DNA of 64,000 bases from Bordetella parapertussis (GCA_945890735.1 CAMDCZ010000001.1:1-64000); one strand, 5' to 3'; shown: positions 44,101-51,716, counted from the first letter of the stretch. Notes: generated by a model not told the origin, from the letters alone. Translations and numbers: made by a program.

Positions 44101-46195
44101 CCAAAACGTCAGCACAGCCAATCTGGTGACGGTCAACACCACCAGCTTGGCCAATGGCAGCAACGGCGGTTTGGCCACCAACTACAGCTTGGCTGCGGGT
44201 CAGACGGCAGCGTCTGGCATCACCCCCAAAACCATCACGCCCACCCTGAGCAACACCGGTGTGACCAAGGAGTATGACGGCACAACCACGGCCCCCAGCG
44301 GTTTTGCGCCCAGCTTCACTTGGGCGGGCTTGGTCACAGGTGACAACGCAGCCAGCGTGACCAACACCGGTGCCAGCTTCAACAGCAGCCATGTCAGCAC
44401 CGCCAACCGTGTCACCGTCGATGGCTTGGCCATCACCGGCATCACTGGCAGCGCAGGCAGCTTGGTCAGCGACTATGTGCTGGACGCCACCAACACAGCG
44501 GTGACGGCCAGCATCACCCCGAAAACCTTGACAGGCAGCATGACCAATGCTGGCGTGACCAAGGTGTACGACGGCACCATCGCGGCACCCACTGGCTTTG
44601 TGCCCAGCTTCACTTGGTTGGGATTCATCGCAGGTGACAGCGCCGCCAGCACCAGCAGCACCTCGGCAGACTACAACAGCGCCCGGGTCAACAGTGCCAA
44701 CCAAATCACGGTGAACGGCTTGACCATCACAGGCGTGACTGGCACCAACGCCAGCCTGGGCTCGGACTATGTGATGGACACCCCCAGCAAAACCGTGGTA
44801 GCCACGATCACCCCCAAAACCCTCACCCCCACCCTGAGCAACACGGGGGTGAGCAAGGTGTACGACGGCACCACCGATGTGCCCACGGGCTTTGCACCGG
44901 CCTACACATGGTCGGGCTTGGTCAGTGGCGACACCTCCGCCAGCCTGAGCAACACGGGTTCTGCTTACAACAGCAAGGATGTGACCAGCGCTCACCAAAT
45001 CACCGTGAATGGCCTGGTGTTGAGCCACGTGACGGGCAACAACAGCAGTGTGGTGAGCGACTATGCGATCGATGCCACCAGCAAAACCGTGGCCGCGAGC
45101 ATCACGCCAAAAACCTTGACGGCCACTGTCACGGCACCCAGCAAAATCTATGACGGCACCACCACCGCCACGCCCACCCTGAACATCACGGGCGGCTTGG
45201 TGAACACTGAAACCGTCACCGCCACAGCAACCGCCAGTTTCAACTCGAAAAATGTCGCCAGCGCCCATCTGGTGACGGTCAACAGCACCAGCTTGGTCAG
45301 TGGCAGCCATGGCGGTCTGGCCACCAACTACACCTTGCCAACAGGACAAACCGTGGCAGCCAACATCACACCGCGGGCAGTCACCCTGACAGCACCGGTG
45401 GTGAGCAAAACCTACGACGGCACAACCAGTGTGGACGGCTTGCCGCTGGTCACCAGCGGCAGTTTGGTCGCAGGCGACTTGTTGGTCTCCAGCCATTTGA
45501 GCTTTGACTCGGCGCGGGTTGGCACCAACAAAACCGTCTCGGTGTCGCAGGTGGTGATTGCCGATGGTGCAAATGAGGACATGAGCAGCAACTACCAACC
45601 CAGCTTCATCGCCAATGCGAGCAGTCAAATCAACCCCAAGCCTGTGACGATCAGTGATTACGTGGATCCATCGACCTTGAGTCTGGCCCCCAACTTGAAG
45701 ACAGCGGCCACTGGCGTGGCTGCCTTGGGCGTGAATGCCGACAGCGTGGTGGTTTCACAGGCCCTCCAGGCATTGGTTGAGAGCAACAACACACCCCCTG
45801 CACCCAGCCCCAGCCCTGTCCTGCCGGGCCTGAAAAGCAGCCTGGCCCAACAAGCCATGCAAGCTGTGACGCCGCAGACCATGAGCCAATGGAGTGATGC
45901 GCAAGTGCAATCCCTGCCCGCCAACCAAGTGGCTGTATTGGCAGCGCCGCAGTTGAAACAAGTGATCCGATTGCTCGATGCCGATTTGCAAATCCGCGCC
46001 ATCAACCCCCAGATCTTGTCAAAGATGGACTTGCAAACCCTGGCGGGTTTGAGCAACTCTCAAATCCAAGCCCTGACACCCGTTCAATTGGCCTCCATGA
46101 CCAAGGCGCAAATCAACTTTTTGATGCCGGTGTTGTCGCCCGGTCAAATCAGCGCCTTGCGCAGCCCATCGCTGCCCGGGCCTGACACCCGCTAA
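38156..46195 (+). CDS. giant filamentous-haemagglutinin-type exoprotein with YDG repeats (TpsA)
   Basis: A 2679-residue predicted surface or secreted adhesin. The signal peptide ends near LQLHAQ. The TPS/haemagglutination domain covers about residues 30-275 (VLDWNSFNIGSQAAVQFNQP, then FISNPAGVLFGSTAQVNVAG). A beta-helical part follows, with WLFDPWNVEIT near 430 and an MBG-like unit near 755-840 (ITYGNSFSALTPSVSGLVNA). About 18 tandem YDG-type repeats occupy roughly residues 843-2500. The last 100 residues hold short L-x-x-Q-I repeats. Composition is Thr/Ser/Ala/Asn/Gly-rich, and the mature repeat region is almost free of Cys and aromatics other than Tyr. No barrel or cell-wall anchor was seen, so it should depend on the TpsB one base upstream. 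Confidence 0.9.
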   Translation: MKPRHRHTTLVSCLALAGLQLHAQTPPVAASALPQGANLVSGQATVTQTAPNVLSIGQSSQRAVLDWNSFNIGSQAAVQFNQPHANAVVLNRVLDTNPTQILGRLSANGQVFISNPAGVLFGSTAQVNVAGLVATTQAIGVDDFKQFGEALAVSGHQGAVVNQGQITAALGGYIALLAPEVRNEGVLLAREGTVALAAGSKTLLQFADSKLVSVLVDHSVMDALVVNKQVIRADGGLVILSARSANAMLGSVIQQSGTIETLSLVSREGRVFLDGGTQGVVDMRGQISAAGLDASTKGGEVVVTGDKVTLSGQARVDASGQAGGGQVLIGGDWQGQNPLIRQANQVLIQPGAVLNASALSQGNGGTVVVWSNTRNTLGSTQVQGQLLARGGALGGDGGRIETSGHQLNTHGVQGDASAPAGQAGTWLFDPWNVEITAATANNNQSSGTWTASGSSSTIANTAINSLLEAGTNVVVSTTGIGTDAGNITVSAPITRSSSTGSANLTLNADNHISINSTVNISGSGSNLNLNAGGTGGVALNAAVTVDTLSVSVPGVGTVTQSAAIDVNNLKLVGTASNVTLNNAGNRIGTVAANVNALALTSNIGANLADPYGTGLYIGTVDGLSGINARGDVSIAATDGNVFVNQNIATTSTSSTALTVNAGANLAVGAYTGATSSVNPYGFNIILGSGKTITLGSGGTGKLYSGSVAGSGQTLTTYVGSGSGRFRYNSNASTANYTQALGTGLNLIYRENPLLTITSSNRSITYGNSFSALTPSVSGLVNADTSALALQGLTETMGGNSLSTQGYTNAGSYAITPAYTSLLGYRTSSTAGTLTVVPKALSVTALVTAANNKVYDGTAAATLQLSTNKFDNDLVTAVPSSTFFADKNVGTGKLITATGLGLTGADAANYSLSSTSTTSSGNITAKTLSLGFAGVNRVYDGTTAGTVTVTDDRVAGDVLTIGRTAVFADKNVGTGKTVTVSGATLSGTDSGNYTLSSSTGSTTADITQRTLTISGITGPSRAYDGSTNATPVTSGIVYGNKVSSDSLSLSSSSGVFSDGKDVGSNKPVNLTNVYTGTDLGNYNVVDQTSTTGSVTPKTLTATLTASNKVYDQTTAASATIDSFIGLVGTETVTATGTATFNNKNVGTGKTVTVNSVVLADGANGGAASNYSLANGFTTTANITAKSLSVTAAANHKVYDGTATATYVLSSDQYLTDVLNITATSGLFSDKNAANGKTVTVGGISLAGTDANNYSLSNPTTTTTANITPKALTASVAAPNKTYDGNTTATPTLTITSGLVGAETVNASGTATFNAKNVATANLVTVNTAALADGSNGGLATNYSLTAGQTVAASITPKDLTATVTAPSKTYDGTSTATPTLSIDQTGFVGSETVTATGTATFNTKNVATANLVTVNTTTLADGTNDGVASNYRLAAGQTVAASITARAITVNAPTVTKTYDGSTTVSSAIATIEPLLPSLDTGSSLGTSDAITASDLAFASARAGTAKVVNASNLVIRDNSGAGEVMNSNYTITLNANNASVITPKTLTPTITNSSVTKQYDGNTDAPSGFTPTFSWSGFISGDTSANLSHTSSAYNAKNVSTANQITVSGLAITAVTGSNSSVATDYALDTPSKTVAATITPATLTPSLSNTGVTKVYDATTAAPAGFAPTFTWSGLIAGDSAATLSNTSSSYNSTHVSAANQLTVNGLAITGITGSNTSLASDYVLNATSQSVSASITPKTIVGSLSNTGVTKVYDGGTSAPAGFTPTFSWSGLVTGDTAAAVSQTGMAYNSPRVAAATDLTVSGMALTSITGSNGSLGSDYALDATSKTVAATVTPKTLTPLVSNTGVTKVYDGTTDAPAGFSPTYTWSGFISGDTAVSMTNTGSSYNSPNVVSATHLTVNGLALSGSVTGSNSSALSDYALDATAKPVAATITAKPLTASLTAAPKTYDGTNSATPVLSITSGLVGTETVIATGTASYNSQNVSTANLVTVNTTSLANGSNGGLATNYSLAAGQTAASGITPKTITPTLSNTGVTKEYDGTTTAPSGFAPSFTWAGLVTGDNAASVTNTGASFNSSHVSTANRVTVDGLAITGITGSAGSLVSDYVLDATNTAVTASITPKTLTGSMTNAGVTKVYDGTIAAPTGFVPSFTWLGFIAGDSAASTSSTSADYNSARVNSANQITVNGLTITGVTGTNASLGSDYVMDTPSKTVVATITPKTLTPTLSNTGVSKVYDGTTDVPTGFAPAYTWSGLVSGDTSASLSNTGSAYNSKDVTSAHQITVNGLVLSHVTGNNSSVVSDYAIDATSKTVAASITPKTLTATVTAPSKIYDGTTTATPTLNITGGLVNTETVTATATASFNSKNVASAHLVTVNSTSLVSGSHGGLATNYTLPTGQTVAANITPRAVTLTAPVVSKTYDGTTSVDGLPLVTSGSLVAGDLLVSSHLSFDSARVGTNKTVSVSQVVIADGANEDMSSNYQPSFIANASSQINPKPVTISDYVDPSTLSLAPNLKTAATGVAALGVNADSVVVSQALQALVESNNTPPAPSPSPVLPGLKSSLAQQAMQAVTPQTMSQWSDAQVQSLPANQVAVLAAPQLKQVIRLLDADLQIRAINPQILSKMDLQTLAGLSNSQIQALTPVQLASMTKAQINFLMPVLSPGQISALRSPSLPGPDTR
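40680..45655 (+). repeat. tandem array of about 18 YDG-type protein repeats
   Basis: Coding repeats marked by K-x-YDG-T near the start of each unit, a (N/K)NV or YNS element in the middle, (N/D)Y-(S/A)L later, and ITPKTLT at the joint. Units come in two classes: short ones of about 83-89 residues (T/V-AP-KTYDGT-TATPTL) and long ones of about 97-100 residues (SNTGVTKVYDGTT-APAGF-P-F-WSG). The order by eye is seven short, one aberrant, four long, one short, three long, two short. Nucleotide identity is highest among long units between about 42.8 and 45.1 kb. Confidence 0.85.
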
Positions 46196-46230
46196 ACCGA
46201 GCGCTTGGGCGCCTGCCCTTGCGCGCGTGG

Positions 46231-46887
46231 TTAAAACAGCTGCAGTTGGCTTTGGTTCAACAGGTGGTTCACCACAAATCGCCACAACATCGGGTGATGT
46301 TGGTTTTCATGCCAAAGCGGTTGCATGTATTTTTTGGTGTACCAGTGTTGTTGGCTCTCCAAATGGCAACCAATCAGGCCCACATTGCCCTGCACGATCG
46401 CCATGGGGTCGCCATTGGCGTAGGTGGCCACAGTTTGAAAATCGCCGCCAATGAAGGTTGGACCATCGTAAAAATACATGTGTTGGGGTTGCCCCATCCA
46501 GGTCACGGCAGCGACCGTGCCATAAGACGAACGGATCTCGGCGCGCCGCCGTTTGATGTATTGCACGCAGCGTGTTCGCTGCAAGAGGTTGAAGTAATAG
46601 GCATCGGCCCAGTAAGCACCCATGCAAATACCCAAATACTTGCCCCCACGCTGCATGAATGCACGCACCTCAGTCAAGTTGGGCCTGAGAACGCTGCGAA
46701 AAGCCGTGGCTTCACCGTCACCGCCGGGAAACACAACCAGGTCGACATCGTCGAAAAAACCCTCTGGCACCTTGTGTTTGGTGAAGATTTTGAGGCGGGC
46801 CATCGGGCTGAAGGCCGAGATCACGCCATTGACCGAGTCCGAGGAGCAGGTGGGATGGTGCAAAAAAAGGGCGATGGTTTTCTTCAT
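46231..46887 (-). CDS. BPL_N-like (biotin-protein ligase N-terminal) glutamine-amidotransferase-fold protein
   Basis: A 218-residue protein of the class I amidotransferase fold. The nucleophile-elbow segment GGKYLGICMGAYWADAYYF has a Cys in the expected place, VVFPGGDGEA is an oxyanion-type loop, and a His lies in GCHLESQQHW. This resembles the stand-alone BPL_N domain found in eukaryotic biotin ligases and in bacteria. No substrate can be assigned. It has no signal peptide and converges on the exoprotein gene. Confidence 0.65.
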   Translation of the reverse strand: MKKTIALFLHHPTCSSDSVNGVISAFSPMARLKIFTKHKVPEGFFDDVDLVVFPGGDGEATAFRSVLRPNLTEVRAFMQRGGKYLGICMGAYWADAYYFNLLQRTRCVQYIKRRRAEIRSSYGTVAAVTWMGQPQHMYFYDGPTFIGGDFQTVATYANGDPMAIVQGNVGLIGCHLESQQHWYTKKYMQPLWHENQHHPMLWRFVVNHLLNQSQLQLF

Positions 46888-46905
46888 GCGTCCTGCCAGC
46901 CAAGC

Positions 46906-47889
46906 TCAGTTCGCCGTGTCTAGCACCACATTGCCAATGGTCTGTCCCGCCTCCACGGTTTGATGCGCCTGCACCACGTGTTCTAACGCAAAGACAGCCC
47001 CGATGGTGTGTGTCAGCTGGCCTTGGGTAAGCATCTCAGACAACTGTGCCAAGCAAGCTTGCCTGTCAGCGGGCGTGAGGTCGTAGACCAAGAAAAACTT
47101 CAAGCCGATGGAGGCAAATAACAAGGGCCTGAAACTGATGCTGATGTCGGGCGGCGGGTTGGAGCCGTAGCAAATGACTTGACCGTGGTGTTTCACCAAA
47201 CCCTGCGCCAACCAGCCTGCGGTGGTGGAAAAGTCCATGTCGATCACGGCGTCCACGCCCTGCCCGTCTGTGAGCGCCTTGACACGCGCCACCACGTCTT
47301 CGGTTTTGTACAAAATGCAGTGCGCCGCGCCAGCGGCTTGGGCATGGTCAGCCTTGGCTGGGTTGCCCACGGTGCCAATCACCTGCGCGCCAGCCTGGGT
47401 CAGCATTTGGGTGATGTAGTGACCGACCGCTGAGGAGGCCCCCGTCACCAAGACTTGTTTGCCGCGCATATCGCCAGCCAACCGCATCGCCTGCAAGGCC
47501 GTGAGCCCTGGGATGCCCATACAAGCGCCTGCCTCGAAGGAGACGTTGTTTGGCAAGTGAACGGCTTGCGCGCTGGGCAAGCACACGAATTGCGCCGAGG
47601 TGCCAAAGGGCCGTTGCCACTGCGCGTTCCAAGTCCAGACCCGCTCGCCCATTCGGGTGGCGGCAACCCCTTCACCCACGGCATCGATCACGCCTGCACC
47701 GTCGCTGTTGGGAATGATGCGCGGCCCGCCCAGGGGGCGTGCCATGCGGGACTTGACGTCCGAGGGGTTGACCCCAGAGGCGTGCAAGCGCACCCGCACC
47801 TCACCCGCTGCAGGCTCGGGTGTGGGCATGTCGCCCACCACCATCACCTCAGCAGCACCACCGTTACTTTCGTACCAAGCGGCTTTCAT
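46906..47889 (-). CDS. NADPH:quinone reductase-like zinc-independent MDR oxidoreductase
   Basis: A 327-residue medium-chain dehydrogenase/reductase. The N-terminal GroES-like domain (GEVRVRLHASGVNPSDVKSR) lacks the structural zinc cysteines. The nucleotide-binding domain has VLVTGASSAVGHYITQML. These place it with quinone oxidoreductases rather than alcohol dehydrogenases. It starts 3 nt after the phaB stop and is likely cotranscribed with phaCB. Substrate unknown. Confidence 0.85.
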   Translation of the reverse strand: MKAAWYESNGGAAEVMVVGDMPTPEPAAGEVRVRLHASGVNPSDVKSRMARPLGGPRIIPNSDGAGVIDAVGEGVAATRMGERVWTWNAQWQRPFGTSAQFVCLPSAQAVHLPNNVSFEAGACMGIPGLTALQAMRLAGDMRGKQVLVTGASSAVGHYITQMLTQAGAQVIGTVGNPAKADHAQAAGAAHCILYKTEDVVARVKALTDGQGVDAVIDMDFSTTAGWLAQGLVKHHGQVICYGSNPPPDISISFRPLLFASIGLKFFLVYDLTPADRQACLAQLSEMLTQGQLTHTIGAVFALEHVVQAHQTVEAGQTIGNVVLDTAN

Positions 47890-47892
47890 GCG

Positions 47893-48630
47893 TTAACCCA
47901 TGTGCAGGCCGCCGTTGCAGGAGAAGTCTGCGCCGGTGGTGAAACCTGATTCGTCGCCTGCCAACCAACCCACGATCGAGCCGATTTCCTCGGGGGTGCC
48001 CAAGCGTTTAACAGGGATGGTGGCGACGATTTTTTCCAGTACTTCGGGCTTGATGGCTTTGACCATGTCGGTGCCGATGTAGCCGGGGCTCACGGTGTTG
48101 ACGGTCACCCCTTTGTTGGCCATTTCTTGGGCCAAGGCCATGGTGAAACCATGCATCCCGGCTTTGGCTGCCGAGTAGTTGGTTTGACCCGACTGGCCCT
48201 TCTCGCCATTGACCGAAGAGATTTGAATGATGCGCCCCCAGCCCTTCTCCACCATGCCAGGCACCACTTGTTTGGTGACGTTGAACATGGCGTTCAAGTT
48301 GGTGTCGATCACGGCTTTCCAGTCTTCCACCGTCATCTTCAAGAACATGCGGTCGCGGGTGATGCCTGCGTTGTTGACCAATACGTCGATCGGGCCGTGC
48401 TCGGCCACGGCTTTGCTGAAGGCTTCGGTGGTGGACGCCCAATCGGCCACATTGCCCACCGACGCGTAAAAGGTGTAGCCCAGGGCCTGTTGCTCACCCA
48501 GCCACTTGTCAAAGTCGCGGCTGGGGCCACAACCTGCGATGACTTTGTAGCCCATCTTGTGCAAGCGATGGCAGATGGCGGTACCGATGCCGCCCATGCC
48601 ACCGGTCACGTAGGCGATTTTTTGACTCAT
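47893..48630 (-). CDS. phaB: acetoacetyl-CoA reductase PhaB
   Basis: A 245-residue short-chain dehydrogenase making (R)-3-hydroxybutyryl-CoA with NADPH for polyhydroxybutyrate. YVTGGMGGIGTAICHRLHKM is the cofactor motif, and the active site contains QISSVNGEKGQSGQTNYSAA with the Ser-Tyr-Lys triad (Tyr in NYSAAKAG). NNAGITRDRMFLKM and PGYIGTDMVKAI are typical of PhaB. AGGAG precedes ATG 48630. It lies 33 nt after phaC. Confidence 0.94.
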   Translation of the reverse strand: MSQKIAYVTGGMGGIGTAICHRLHKMGYKVIAGCGPSRDFDKWLGEQQALGYTFYASVGNVADWASTTEAFSKAVAEHGPIDVLVNNAGITRDRMFLKMTVEDWKAVIDTNLNAMFNVTKQVVPGMVEKGWGRIIQISSVNGEKGQSGQTNYSAAKAGMHGFTMALAQEMANKGVTVNTVSPGYIGTDMVKAIKPEVLEKIVATIPVKRLGTPEEIGSIVGWLAGDESGFTTGADFSCNGGLHMG

Positions 48631-48663
48631 GAAGTTGTCTCCTGTGGTTTTTTCAAAATGGAA

Positions 48664-50250
48664 TCAGACGCGCTTTTTCACATAGCGGCCAGGGGCAGGC
48701 TCGATGGCTTTGAATTTGCCCCGGCCATAGGCCTTGGGGGCGGCCACTTGTTGCCCTGCGTGTTTCTTCAGCCAGGTGGACCAATCGGTCCACCAGCTGC
48801 CGGGATGCTCTTTGGCTTTGGAGAGCCAGCCGTCCAAGGTCTTGGGAAACGCGCTGTCGGTGCGAATCCAATGGCTGCGTTTGTTGGCCGCAGGCGGATT
48901 GATGACACCTGCGATGTGGCCAGACGCGCCCATCACAAAACGCTTGGGGCCAGGAAAGACATGGGTCGATGCGTAGGCACCCCCGATCGGGACGATGTGG
49001 TCTTCGCGGGAGCCGTAGATGTACACCGGCAAATCCACTTTGCGCAAATCCAGGGCTTCGCCACAGACGGTGGTTTTGCCAGGCTTGGTCAGGTTGTTTT
49101 CTAAATAGGTGTTGCGCAAATACCAGGCGTACCATGGGCCTGGCAAGTTGGTTGAGTCGCTGTTCCAGTAGAGCAAATCGAATGGCGGCGGGGTTTCGCC
49201 TTTGAGGTAGTTGCCAACCACGTAATTCCAAACCAAGTCGTTGGGACGCAAAAAACTGAACGTCTGCCCCATGTCACGACCCGTCATCAAACCACCCTCA
49301 GAGAACTGGGCTTCACGGAATTTGACAAATGCCTCGTCGATGAACACATCCAACACCCCCGAGTCTGTGAAGTCAACAAAGGTGGTCAACAAGGTCGCAC
49401 TGGCCACCGGGTCTTGCCCGCGTGCGGCAAGCACACCCAAGGCGGATGTCAGCAAAGTACCGCCCACACAAAAACCCAAGGCATTGATTTGCGGCATCTT
49501 GCCAATTTGACGCGCCACTTCAATGGCTTGCATCACACCGTTTTCCACATAATCGTCCCAGGTGGCCTGGGCCAACTCGGCATCGGGGTTGCGCCAACTC
49601 ACCACAAACGTGCGGTGCCCCTGAGCCACGGCATAACGAACCAGTGAATTGGCGGGTTGCAAATCGAGAATGTAAAACTTGTTGATGCATGGCGGCACCA
49701 TCAGGAAAGGCCGTTGGTAGACCTTGGCGGTGAGCGGCTTGTACTCGATCAGCTGGAACAACTCGTTTTCAAAAACCACCGCACCCTCGGTGGTGGCCAC
49801 GTTTTTGCCCACCTCAAACTGACTCTCATCGGTCATCGACACATGGCCTTGGCGCACGTCGTGCAGCAGGTTGTGCAGGCCTTGCTTGAGGCTTTCGCCC
49901 TGGGTGTCGATGGCCTTTTGCTGCGCTTCGGCATTGAGCGCCAAGTAGTTGCTGGGCGCAGAAGCGGCCGCCCATTGTTCGACCGCAAAGCGAATGCGGG
50001 CGCGGGTTTTGTCGTCGGTCTCCAATGACTCGGCAAAGGCCATCATGGTGCGCGCATTGAGCAGGTACAGGGCCGCGGTGAAAGCGGCGCTGGGGTGGTG
50101 TTGCCAAGCCTGATTGGCAAAGCGCCTGTCTTTGATGGCGGGGGGGTGATCAGAGCCTTGCTGCCACAGTGCTTGCAGTTCCTTGGCGTAGCCGGCCTGC
50201 AGCGCAAGCAGCTTATCGGCGGGAATATTCAGTGCAGGCAGTGACGTCAT
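48664..50250 (-). CDS. phaC: poly(3-hydroxyalkanoate) synthase PhaC
   Basis: A 528-residue alpha/beta-hydrolase-fold polymerase that joins (R)-3-hydroxyacyl-CoA units. The lipase-like box is GFCVGGT with the catalytic Cys. The Asp is expected in the YGSREDHIVPIGGAYAS segment and the His in GASGHIAGVINPP. PPCINKFYILDLQPANSLVR is a class I/II synthase signature. At 528 residues it is somewhat shorter than common class I enzymes. phaB follows directly; no phaA thiolase or phasin gene is in the window. Confidence 0.93.
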   Translation of the reverse strand: MTSLPALNIPADKLLALQAGYAKELQALWQQGSDHPPAIKDRRFANQAWQHHPSAAFTAALYLLNARTMMAFAESLETDDKTRARIRFAVEQWAAASAPSNYLALNAEAQQKAIDTQGESLKQGLHNLLHDVRQGHVSMTDESQFEVGKNVATTEGAVVFENELFQLIEYKPLTAKVYQRPFLMVPPCINKFYILDLQPANSLVRYAVAQGHRTFVVSWRNPDAELAQATWDDYVENGVMQAIEVARQIGKMPQINALGFCVGGTLLTSALGVLAARGQDPVASATLLTTFVDFTDSGVLDVFIDEAFVKFREAQFSEGGLMTGRDMGQTFSFLRPNDLVWNYVVGNYLKGETPPPFDLLYWNSDSTNLPGPWYAWYLRNTYLENNLTKPGKTTVCGEALDLRKVDLPVYIYGSREDHIVPIGGAYASTHVFPGPKRFVMGASGHIAGVINPPAANKRSHWIRTDSAFPKTLDGWLSKAKEHPGSWWTDWSTWLKKHAGQQVAAPKAYGRGKFKAIEPAPGRYVKKRV

Positions 50251-50338
50251 GGGATGTTTGTCTCAACAGGACACATGGGTGGATCGTATGCCCTTCATTA
50301 GATTTCACCACCCCTACAAACCCCTGACACAGCGCCCG

Positions 50339-51088
50339 TCAAACCAAACCGATACCGATGGCCAGACGCCCGCTGGGTCCATCTCGGCGGTGCGAAAAAA
50401 AGGTGTCTGGTCTCGAAAAAGTGCACCAAGACAGTGAACCGTCGTTGCCTTGCACCTCACGCACCCCTGCGGCATGCAGCCGCTGCCGGGCCAAAGCGGG
50501 CAAATCCGCAAGGTATTTGTGTGGGGCTGGCAAGGCTTGGAACGCTTGTTCACAGCCAGCACCGTGGGCCATGAAAGCCGCTTTGACATCCTCACCCACT
50601 TCGAAAACGCCCGGGCCAATGCATGGCCCCAGCCAGACCTTGACAGCGGCCAGGTCACCCCAAGGCTCGAAAATCGACAAGGTCTGCTCGATCACCCCAG
50701 CAGCCAAGCCGCGCCAACCGGCGTGAGCGGCTGCCACCAGCTTTGCGCCGGGATGGAAAAACACCAAAGGCAAACAATCCGCCACCATGATGGTGCAGGC
50801 CAGCCCTTGTTCGCGGGTCCAGCTGGCGTCTGCCTCCCAGCCATGGGGCGTGTGATGGTTCAACTCGAGCAGCCGGGTGCCGTGTACCTGTTTCAAAAAA
50901 ACAGCTTGCATGCCCCACTGGTTGGCCAACAACCGGCGGTTTGTGTCAACGGCTTGGGGGTCATCCCCCACATGGTCACCCAGGTTCAGGCTGTCAAAAG
51001 GGGGCGCAGACACGCCTCCCCGGCGGGTGCTGCAAAACACCTGAGCCCCAGGCCAATGGGGTAAGAGGGGGGAAGGCTCAGGGCTCAA
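50339..51088 (-). CDS. pgeF: laccase-domain polyphenol oxidase/purine nucleoside enzyme PgeF (YfiH family)
   Basis: A protein of the DUF152/YfiH family, now linked to peptidoglycan editing and to purine nucleoside phosphorylase/adenosine deaminase activity. Metal-site segments are QVHGTRLLEL, VADCLPLVFFH and AAHAGWRGLAAGVIEQ, giving the His-Cys-His set. There is no ATG. TTG 51088 gives 249 residues, close to family length, and overlaps the upstream gene by 11 nt; GTG 51175 would give 278 residues with a weak AGG upstream. The start is therefore uncertain. Confidence 0.88.
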   Translation of the reverse strand: MSPEPSPLLPHWPGAQVFCSTRRGGVSAPPFDSLNLGDHVGDDPQAVDTNRRLLANQWGMQAVFLKQVHGTRLLELNHHTPHGWEADASWTREQGLACTIMVADCLPLVFFHPGAKLVAAAHAGWRGLAAGVIEQTLSIFEPWGDLAAVKVWLGPCIGPGVFEVGEDVKAAFMAHGAGCEQAFQALPAPHKYLADLPALARQRLHAAGVREVQGNDGSLSWCTFSRPDTFFSHRRDGPSGRLAIGIGLV

Positions 51089-51716
51089 AGTCAGGACAGG
51101 CGCTGGGCTGTGATTGCTGAAAAGCGGGCAAGGCCATGCATGCCTCGAACACGGCCAGGGTGCGCGCAAAACCACTCAAATCGACCTGGAAGCGTTGCGC
51201 ATTGAATATCTGGGGCACCAAGACACAGTCGGCCAAAGTGGGCGTATCGCCATGGCAAAAGCGGTTGTGCGGTTGCAAGCACAACTGCTTTTCAACCGCT
51301 TGCAAACCCAGGCCCACCCAATGGCGATACCAGGTGTTTTTGGTGTCTTCATCGAGCCTCAAGGTGCCGCTGAGGTATTTCAGAACACGCAGGTTGTTGA
51401 CCGGGTGAATTTCGCAGGCGATCGATTGGGACAAGGCCCTGACCCTGGCGCGGCCTGGGGCATCAGCGGGCAGCAAAGCAGGCGTGGGATGGGTTTCATC
51501 CAGGTACTCGATGATCGCCATGGACTGGGTCAGGCGCAAGCCATCGACCTCGAGCAAGGGCACCAGCGCGTCGCCATTGAGTTCGGTGAAAGGGGCTTGG
51601 CATTGCTCGCCTTTGGGCAAATGCACCGGCAGGTACTCATAGGACAGTCCCTTGAGGGCCAGGGCAATGCGCACACGAAAGGATGCAGAAGAGCGGAAAT
51701 AGTTGTGTAGCTTCAT
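51078..51716 (-). CDS. maiA: maleylacetoacetate isomerase (zeta-class GST)
   Basis: A 212-residue zeta-class glutathione transferase. The N-terminal YFRSSASFRVRIALALKGL carries the zeta motif S-S-x-S-x-R-V-R-I-A-L. SMAIIEYLDETHP is the glutathione-binding segment, and TPTLADCVLVPQIFNAQRF ends the helical domain. By family it isomerises maleylacetoacetate (tyrosine or homogentisate breakdown) or maleylpyruvate (gentisate route). No other gene of those routes is nearby. Its 3' end overlaps the pgeF start. Confidence 0.9.
   Translation of the reverse strand: MKLHNYFRSSASFRVRIALALKGLSYEYLPVHLPKGEQCQAPFTELNGDALVPLLEVDGLRLTQSMAIIEYLDETHPTPALLPADAPGRARVRALSQSIACEIHPVNNLRVLKYLSGTLRLDEDTKNTWYRHWVGLGLQAVEKQLCLQPHNRFCHGDTPTLADCVLVPQIFNAQRFQVDLSGFARTLAVFEACMALPAFQQSQPSACPDFEP

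Noticed and set aside
43469..45628. Second long minus-strand open frame (719 codons) opposite the repeats
   Set aside because: Same cause. Its apparent internal repeats are the shadow of the YDG repeats in another frame.
40680..45655. CRISPR-like or satellite array
   Set aside because: Units are about 250-300 bp, in frame, diverged at codon level and lie inside one long gene; there are no short identical repeats with unique spacers.
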